Source: CAYJEO01 sp044432805
GTDB lineage: Bacteria > Bacillota_I > Bacilli_A > RF39 > UBA660
DNA length: 11,322 nucleotides
NCBI GenBank assembly: GCA_044432805.1
Contig: JAWXUI010000035.1
Location: forward strand, 1-11,322
Reading direction: 5' to 3'
The notes beneath the pieces were generated by a model. The model saw only the letters and a program-made list of their open reading frames with translations, was not told the origin of the DNA and searched no databases. Within the stretch, counting starts at the first letter, position 1; every line of letters starts with the position of its first letter. The translations under genes and the position numbers were made by a program. Below are positions 6,263 to 11,322 of the stretch, one piece after another.

Positions 6263-6770
6263 ATTCTTCTTCTAATATTAATTGGTATGATTTAGTTATT
6301 GGATTTTTTTCTAAATCTTCTATTATTACTTCTTGTAGTTCTTTTCTTAATTTTATAAATTTTATTTTGTTTATATTAGGAAATGTTTGTTTTAATGTTG
6401 AAAGTGTTATGTATTGATTATTTATTAATAGTAAATATAGTATTATTAATTCGTATTTACTTTTTTGTTCATTTGTTATGTCTATTATATCAAATGTTAT
6501 TTTTGGTTTAGTAAATTGATAATGGTGATATGTTGTTTTATCTACTGTTGTAGTATATATTGTTGTGTTTATTTTTAAATCGATTATTATTTGATTTACT
6601 AATTTTAACATATAATTAAATAGTTTTATATCAGGAGATTGTTGATCTTGATTTTTATTTGTTCTTTGTATTCCATATAGTTCTGTATATGTTTTGAAAT
6701 CTATTTCTTTATTTTCTAATATGTAGATGAACATGGTTAATGTATTTTGTTTATATGTATAGTTCGCCAT
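6261..6770 (-). CDS. Unknown protein, possible winged-helix regulator; second gene of an orphan two-gene cassette
   Basis: I do not recognise this 169-residue protein. The N-terminal part (TLTMFIYILENKEIDFKTY, then a helix LFNYMLKLVNQIIIDL) has the pattern of a helix-turn-helix followed by beta strands. The C-terminal part (LLLINNQYITLSTLKQTFPN, helix, then NPITKSYQLIL) looks like a second winged helix. Both are weak visual calls. It overlaps the end of the upstream gene by 20 bp, so the two are co-translated. The ATG at 6770 is chosen because GAGG (6780-6783) lies 9 bases upstream; an in-frame ATG at 6785 would add five residues. It ends inside a strong terminator. No membrane segment or catalytic motif was seen. 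Confidence 0.75.
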   Translation of the reverse strand: MANYTYKQNTLTMFIYILENKEIDFKTYTELYGIQRTNKNQDQQSPDIKLFNYMLKLVNQIIIDLKINTTIYTTTVDKTTYHHYQFTKPKITFDIIDITNEQKSKYELIILYLLLINNQYITLSTLKQTFPNINKIKFIKLRKELQEVIIEDLEKNPITKSYQLILEEE

Positions 6771-7719
6771 TTGGTATTTCCTCATAATTGATTTCTTCTA
6801 TTAGGTTTTTTTGGATAAAGAAATCATTTATTAATTTTTCTTCTATTGTAAATGTATGTAGTAGTTCTTTTCTTGTGTATTTTTTTGTTGTACTAGTTAT
6901 TTCATTTGTTTTATAGTCTAGTAGGTTATTGTAGTCATCATTTGTTATTCCTAGTGTTTTTAGATGTAGTGATATATTTGTTTGTGTTAGTTGTGTAATT
7001 ATTACTACAGCTATTTTTGTTAAATGAGGTAATGTGTTTATATTTTGTTCTGTTTTTTCGTAGTATATTAAAAATTTGAATGCTGTTGTTTTATAAAATT
7101 TAGCATAGTGTATTATATCTTTATATGCTATAAATGAGTCTTTGTTTTCTCCTATTGCTATTAGGTATCCTTCAGGTTTTGATAATGCGAAGTATATTTC
7201 TTTGTATGGAGATTGTTTTGGTTCTAAGTTTTGGCAGTATAGCATTACTAGTTTTTTTATTGAGTATGATTTAAAGCTGAATAGTAATACTTTTATTTTA
7301 TTGTTTTCTTTTATGTATACTGTCATTGTTTCAAATGTATAGTCTACTTTTATATCATTATTATTTGGATTGAAGTATTTTTTTAGGTATGGTGAGTATT
7401 TTGATATTGTATATCTTATTTGATTATCATCTGTTATTTGTATAAATGAGAATTGTTCTTTGTATTTTTCTATTTCTATTGATATATCTATGTATTCATC
7501 TATTTCATGGTATAGTGATGCTGCCATTTGGAATTCTGTTAATGTTGGTTTGTTTAAGAAGTTATATTTTCTTATTGATCCTCTTTTTGTTAAGTATACT
7601 TTTTTGTTGTATAGTGTTTGGATATTTTCTATGTTTTGTAGTTCTAGTTTTATTTTTGTTATTTCTTTATTTACTTGTATTATATATTTTTTATTTATTT
7701 CTAGTATTATAGTAATCAC
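6751..7719 (-). CDS. Unknown 322-residue protein; first gene of the orphan two-gene cassette
   Basis: I recognise no family. The protein is rich in I, K, N, T and Y, opens with a K/E-rich helical segment (about 8-40), and has mixed alpha/beta character afterwards with no zinc motif, Walker motif, nuclease motif or membrane helix that I can see. The frame can begin at GTG (7719), but that codon sits within the ribosome-site-like AAGAAGTGAT, so translation may start there weakly or at a nearby non-AUG codon; the next in-frame ATG is at about residue 65, too far in. The leader is very short if the promoter call is right. It overlaps the following gene by 20 bp. Promoter on one side and terminator on the other make the pair an independent cargo unit. 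Could be defence, maintenance or replication-related. Confidence 0.7.
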   Translation of the reverse strand: MITIILEINKKYIIQVNKEITKIKLELQNIENIQTLYNKKVYLTKRGSIRKYNFLNKPTLTEFQMAASLYHEIDEYIDISIEIEKYKEQFSFIQITDDNQIRYTISKYSPYLKKYFNPNNNDIKVDYTFETMTVYIKENNKIKVLLFSFKSYSIKKLVMLYCQNLEPKQSPYKEIYFALSKPEGYLIAIGENKDSFIAYKDIIHYAKFYKTTAFKFLIYYEKTEQNINTLPHLTKIAVVIITQLTQTNISLHLKTLGITNDDYNNLLDYKTNEITSTTKKYTRKELLHTFTIEEKLINDFFIQKNLIEEINYEEIPNGELYI

Positions 7720-7739
7720 TTCTTTCTATTGATCATTAT

Positions 7740-7777
7740 AATATAAAAAAAATTATTTATTTGTCGTTTTTTGTCGA
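7740..7777 (-). promoter_or_regulatory. Promoter region with two TTGTCG repeats one helical turn apart
   Basis: On the minus strand ACGACA (7762-7767) is followed after 16 bp by TATATT (7740-7745); a TATAAT at 7735-7740 is an alternative -10 without a matching -35. TTGTCG occurs twice, at 7761-7766 and 7771-7776, exactly 10 bp apart, and one copy forms the -35. Such phasing suggests that a protein binds both copies on one DNA face and controls the two-gene cassette. Confidence 0.45.
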
Positions 7778-7889
7778 AAAAGTTTATTTTTTTTGTTTTT
7801 TTGATTAGATGTTTTTATATAAAGAGTTTATTTCACCCTGAGCTTAGTGGATTGTTTTATTTAAGTGAGATTTTTGGTGGAGAATAAAA

Positions 7890-7914
7890 AACAGTACAAA
7901 TTAATGTACTGTTT
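7890..7914 (-). terminator. Rho-independent terminator of the hsdR/GIY-YIG operon
   Basis: On the minus strand AACAGTACA pairs with TGTACTGTT around a 6-base loop (arms 7905-7913 and 7890-7898) and is followed by a run of six T residues. It overlaps the TAA stop of the GIY-YIG-like gene, so it closes the restriction operon. Confidence 0.85.
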
Positions 7915-8548
7915 AGTTTCCAAATCTTGTAGTGTAAGTACGTTTAACATTCTTTTCAGCAGCTTTAATTTCAATTCCAATAAGTTTGTTACAATAATAC
8001 AAATCAAGATTATCTCTTAAATCTTTTCTAAGATTTATAGCTAAGTTACCATTTGACGAAAGATATCCTTGATGATGACTTTTACATCTATCTATAATTG
8101 CATTTGGATTTTTTAATGTTCCATTGTCATTATATGCAAATTGCGCTTTCCCTATGTAAATCACTTCTCCCTTTTCAATTTTAACCTTAGCATCCCAGCG
8201 TCTATCTGACTCAAAAAGGTTTAAATTTGCAGCACTTGAACCACAACAAACAAATTTACCGCTTACATTTAGAACTCTTGGAATAACATTATGAAGTAAA
8301 TCTAAAACTGTAGTATTTATTTCTTTTTTAGCAACCCAAAAATATATACCAGATCCTATTATATTCTTACTATCAAAGTCATATTTATGCACTTCATATG
8401 GATTATTTAAATGATCCACAATAGTAAAAGACTCCAGAGGATTATTAATTATTAATGGCTTAAAACTATCACGTTTACTTGTGTATTTTTTTATATCCGC
8501 TGTTTCTCTAATTATATTTTTATAATATTCTAGTTCTTTTCTATTCAT
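7913..8548 (-). CDS. GIY-YIG-like nuclease protein with an insertion, coupled to hsdR
   Basis: A 211-residue protein that carries the pieces of a GIY-YIG endonuclease in order: GIYFW (GIY at 67-69), EVIYIGKA (YIG at 131-133), an R154 followed by HH (158-159), and near the end E198 with a final TRFGN (N211), like the metal-binding glutamate and terminal asparagine of this fold. The usual gap between GIY and YIG is about ten residues; here it is 61, including KFVCCGSSAANLNL. The first 60 residues resemble nothing I know. ATG lies 2 bases after the hsdR stop, and its ribosome site GGAG is in the last hsdR codons, so translation is coupled. This suggests a role with the type I restriction system, for example as an extra nuclease. 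It could also be a catalytically altered relative. Confidence 0.6.
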   Translation of the reverse strand: MNRKELEYYKNIIRETADIKKYTSKRDSFKPLIINNPLESFTIVDHLNNPYEVHKYDFDSKNIIGSGIYFWVAKKEINTTVLDLLHNVIPRVLNVSGKFVCCGSSAANLNLFESDRRWDAKVKIEKGEVIYIGKAQFAYNDNGTLKNPNAIIDRCKSHHQGYLSSNGNLAINLRKDLRDNLDLYYCNKLIGIEIKAAEKNVKRTYTTRFGN

Positions 8549-8550
8549 AA

Positions 8551-11322
8551 TTACACTCCAAAAAATTTCTCAAAGAAATTAATTAATATTTCTGTTACCG
8601 ATTTTCTTTTTATAGAACGATTATTATTTTTATCAAATCTACTTACAGGTGGTAGTATTTTATCAATATCAGTACCTGTTGTTTTAAGGTATCCATCTCT
8701 AAATGAATTATTAATAAAGTTTACAGTTTCTTCTTCTTTTAATGATTGTTCTTTGATAATTTCTTTTAATTCTTTTTCTTTAGCATTTTTAATGTAGTTT
8801 TTCCAATCTGAATCTACATCCGTTTGCGGTGTCATAGAATCAATGAAGTCTTCGATTAATTGTTTTTTACTTCTTAATTGAATAGATGAAGTAATTGATT
8901 TTTTGATATCAATAAGTATTTCTTTATCTTTACAATTTGATTTATGGTATTTAGCTACTAGCATTAAAATATAGTCAATGTTTATTTCTACTTGTTTTAC
9001 TAGTTCCATTTCAAATTCTATATCATCATTAATAGATTCTTTTTCGTCATCTTTATCTTTAGAATATTTTTCATATTGAGTGATATACATACTTTGATAA
9101 TCTTGATAATCTCTTTCTGATAATATTTCCATACCTTCAAATTGATCAAATGCTTCTAAGATATTTTTCATTTTTAATACTTTACCGTATAATTTTATAA
9201 AGTCTTTTTGATTTTGTTCACCAATAATCATTTCTCCTACTTCAAAATTGGCAGTTAATTCTTCAATTAATTCTACGTATCCAATATGAGTTTTGTTGTT
9301 TTCATCAGTATAACCATTGTAATAGTCTTCAAAGTTTTTTAATAACACTAACCCAGAAGCATTCTTATCTCCAAATAATGCTAATGCTTCGTTTGTTTCT
9401 TCATCTAAATTTCTAAAGCAAATAATATTACCAAATCTTTTAACTGAGTTTAATATTCTATTTGTTCTTGAGAAAGCTTGTATTAGTCCATGTTGTCTTA
9501 GATTTTTATCTACCCATAAAGTGTTAAGAGTTGTAGCATCAAATCCTGTTAAGAACATATTAACTACTATTAATAAATCTACTTCTTTACTTTTAACTCT
9601 TTGTGATAAGTCTTTGTAATAGTTTTCAAATTTATCACCTTCAATACCGAAACTTGTATTGAAATGATTATTATAATCATCAATTGCTGCTTTTAAGAAA
9701 TCTTTTGATGTTTGGTCTAATCTATCAGCCTCAAAATTTTCATCAATTATTCCATCTTCAGGATCTTCTTCATTAGGACTATAACTAAAAATAGTTGCTA
9801 TTTTTAAATTAAGGTTTTTTGCTTTGATTTGTTTTAAAAATTCAGAATAATATAATTTAGCAGATTCTATACTAGAAACAGCAAAGATACTATTAAATCC
9901 TCTTTTAGTTATACCTTCAACTTTATAAAGTTTATCTCTTTTAGTTTTTGAATCAAATTTTTCTAATATATAGTTAGTTGTATTAGTTATTCTTCTTGAA
10001 TCATTTAATACACTTGCTTTATTTATACTTTTAACATCTTTATCTGATATATTATCTTTAACATTCATAGTATTTACATAATCTATTTTAAATGGTAATA
10101 CATTACCATCATTAATAGCATCTACTATTGTATACGTATGAAGTTTGTCACCAAATGCTTGTGGTGTAGTTTTTAAATTTGGATTTCCTCCAGAGGGACT
10201 ATTTTTAGGAAAAATAGGAGTTCCAGTAAATCCAAACATATGATAATTTTTGAATGTCCTAGCAATACTTGTATGCATAGAACCAAATTGACTTCTATGA
10301 CATTCATCAAATATTAATACAATATGTTTTTTATAAACTTCATGTGTCTTATTTTTACTAATAAAGATACTTAATTTATCTATAGTAGTAATAATAATTT
10401 TAGAATTATCTTCTAATTGTTTTTGTAATATAGCTGTACTCTTGTTTGAGTTTGCTGCACCTTTTTCAAATCTATCGTATTCTCTCATAGTTTGAAAATC
10501 TAAATCTTTTCTATCTACTACGAATAATACTTTTTCTACTGACTCTAATCTTGTTGCTAATTGTGCAGTTTTAAATGAAGTTAATGTTTTACCACTTCCT
10601 GTAGTATGCCATATAAATCCACCAGCTTCTATAGTACCTGTCTTTTTATAATTTGTACTTATATTAATCTTGTTAAGTATTTTTTCTGTAGCAGCTATTT
10701 GATATGGTCTCATAACTAATAAAAGTTTATTTGTTGTGAATACGCAATATCTAGTAATGATATTTAGTATAGTATGTTTTTGTAAGAAAGTTTTCGAAAA
10801 ATCCATTAGGTCCGGGATAACTTTATTATTAGCATCTGCCCAATATGATGTAAATTCAAAACTATTACTTGTTTTTTTAGTATTACTATTACTTTGCTCT
10901 TTTACATGGTTATTTCTAGTTGTATTAGAATAATACTTAGTTTCAGTACCATTAGATATTACAAATAATTGAATGTAATTATATAATCCTGTACCCCAAA
11001 ATGCTTCTCTTTGATATCTTTTGATTTGATCAAAAGCATGTCTAATAGATACACCTCTTCTTTTTAATTCGATATGAATTAAAGGTAATCCGTTAACTAA
11101 AATAGTTACATCATATCTAGATTTACTACTACCATTATTTTCTTCATATTGATTAATTACTTGCATAATATTATTATGTATATTTTCTTTATCAATTAAT
11201 TTAATGTTTTTAGGAGAGTCATCATCTAGTATTAATGTTTTAATATTATCTTCTTGTATGGTAAATGTTTTTTCTTCTATTCCTTCATTTTTATTACAAA
11301 TAAAGCTGTTATAAAATCTATC
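8551..11322 (-). CDS. hsdR: Type I restriction enzyme subunit R, 5' partial
   Basis: The motor and nuclease subunit of a type I restriction complex (with HsdM and HsdS), which cuts foreign DNA after ATP-driven translocation. The frame stays open to the right edge, giving 923 visible residues; about 100 N-terminal residues are missing compared with a family length near 1000-1040, so the ATG at 11166 is internal. In visible numbering: the nuclease domain has RYD (D71), IELKRRG (E85, K87) and a Q-x3-Y-like QIKRY; the helicase has TTGSGKT (GSGKT 242-246), DECH (339-342), GFTGTP (364-369) and later QHGLIQAFSRTNR. All key residues are intact. The C-terminal helical part ends FFEKFFGV. It resembles the EcoR124I (type IC) group. 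hsdM and hsdS are not in the window and should lie to the right. Confidence 0.95.
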   Translation of the reverse strand, partial: DRFYNSFICNKNEGIEEKTFTIQEDNIKTLILDDDSPKNIKLIDKENIHNNIMQVINQYEENNGSSKSRYDVTILVNGLPLIHIELKRRGVSIRHAFDQIKRYQREAFWGTGLYNYIQLFVISNGTETKYYSNTTRNNHVKEQSNSNTKKTSNSFEFTSYWADANNKVIPDLMDFSKTFLQKHTILNIITRYCVFTTNKLLLVMRPYQIAATEKILNKINISTNYKKTGTIEAGGFIWHTTGSGKTLTSFKTAQLATRLESVEKVLFVVDRKDLDFQTMREYDRFEKGAANSNKSTAILQKQLEDNSKIIITTIDKLSIFISKNKTHEVYKKHIVLIFDECHRSQFGSMHTSIARTFKNYHMFGFTGTPIFPKNSPSGGNPNLKTTPQAFGDKLHTYTIVDAINDGNVLPFKIDYVNTMNVKDNISDKDVKSINKASVLNDSRRITNTTNYILEKFDSKTKRDKLYKVEGITKRGFNSIFAVSSIESAKLYYSEFLKQIKAKNLNLKIATIFSYSPNEEDPEDGIIDENFEADRLDQTSKDFLKAAIDDYNNHFNTSFGIEGDKFENYYKDLSQRVKSKEVDLLIVVNMFLTGFDATTLNTLWVDKNLRQHGLIQAFSRTNRILNSVKRFGNIICFRNLDEETNEALALFGDKNASGLVLLKNFEDYYNGYTDENNKTHIGYVELIEELTANFEVGEMIIGEQNQKDFIKLYGKVLKMKNILEAFDQFEGMEILSERDYQDYQSMYITQYEKYSKDKDDEKESINDDIEFEMELVKQVEINIDYILMLVAKYHKSNCKDKEILIDIKKSITSSIQLRSKKQLIEDFIDSMTPQTDVDSDWKNYIKNAKEKELKEIIKEQSLKEEETVNFINNSFRDGYLKTTGTDIDKILPPVSRFDKNNNRSIKRKSVTEILINFFEKFFGV

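Larger units (their letters stand above)
280..11322. mobile_element. Integrated serine-recombinase element, left end to beyond right edge
   Basis: The call rests on gene content: two tandem large serine recombinases, a TnpW-like small gene, a repressor/metallopeptidase switch and a type I restriction gene as cargo. The left boundary is placed at about 271-290, where a G+C-richer collagen-like gene loses its Gly-X-Y repeat and the DNA turns very AT-rich. The right boundary lies outside the window. No relaxase, coupling ATPase or conjugation gene is visible, so it may be a mobilisable or SCC/Tn4451-like element, or an ICE whose transfer genes lie to the right. The boundary is inferred from composition and gene disruption; no att pair can be compared. 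Confidence 0.65.

Noticed and set aside
6920..6928. A third AGTAGGTTA (reverse of TAACCTACT)
   Set aside because: Lies inside the coding region of the 322-residue protein, where it reads as ordinary codons; likely chance in AT-rich DNA.
7142..7732. Several plus-strand frames opposite the 322-residue protein
   Set aside because: Runs of L, F, I, C and S typical of the reverse strand of an A-rich gene; no start signals.
1..11322. Mycoplasma-type genetic code suggested by the very low G+C
   Set aside because: TGA ends the collagen and TnpW-like frames, and tryptophans in the large genes are written TGG.
1..11322. tRNA or rRNA genes, or a tRNA attachment site
   Set aside because: No cloverleaf-like or rRNA-like G+C-rich segment was seen; the insertion appears to be in a protein gene.

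Overview
The window looks like part of an integrated mobile element in an AT-rich Gram-positive bacterium of the Firmicutes/Bacillota type (Clostridia or Erysipelotrichia-like). The signs are very AT-rich DNA, strong AGGAGG-like ribosome sites, sigma-A type promoters, large serine recombinases of the TnpX/TndX/Ccr class, and a bacterial collagen-like gene. TGA is used as stop and tryptophan is written TGG, so this is genetic code 11 and not a Mycoplasma. I cannot name the genus.

Left edge (1-287): the 3' part of a collagen-like gene, clearly richer in G+C than everything after it. Its Gly-X-Y phase stops abruptly at about 271-290 without the usual C-terminal domain. I read this as the host gene and the left boundary of the element. 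The other boundary is not in the window.

Recombination module (1787-5016, all minus strand): a 45-residue TnpW-like small gene, then two different large serine recombinases that overlap by 32 bp. Beyond them, next to the presumed element end, is a separate two-gene unit (312-1712) with its own promoter: a two-helix membrane protein and a DUF1643-family protein.

Control module (5129-6219): an ImmA/IrrE-like HExxH metallopeptidase gene (minus) faces a Cro/CI-type repressor gene (plus). The space between them holds two back-to-back promoters and a 9-bp direct repeat placed exactly 60 bp apart. A 36-residue single-helix membrane protein follows the repressor. This resembles the repressor/antirepressor-protease switches of ICEs and phages.

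Cargo (6226-11322, all minus strand): a self-contained cassette of two unrecognised genes (6261-7719) bounded by rho-independent terminators, then a type I restriction gene hsdR (8551 to the right edge, 5' end missing) translationally coupled to a protein with a spread-out GIY-YIG nuclease signature (7913-8548). hsdM and hsdS are expected beyond the right edge.

Taken together: a serine-recombinase element with an immunity-type switch carrying a type I restriction system and at least two cassettes of unknown function, which are the best candidates here for undescribed defence or element-maintenance systems. No stretch over 300 bases lacks a gene; the longest gaps are 5609-5766 (promoters and repeats) and 7720-7912 (promoter, repeats, terminator).
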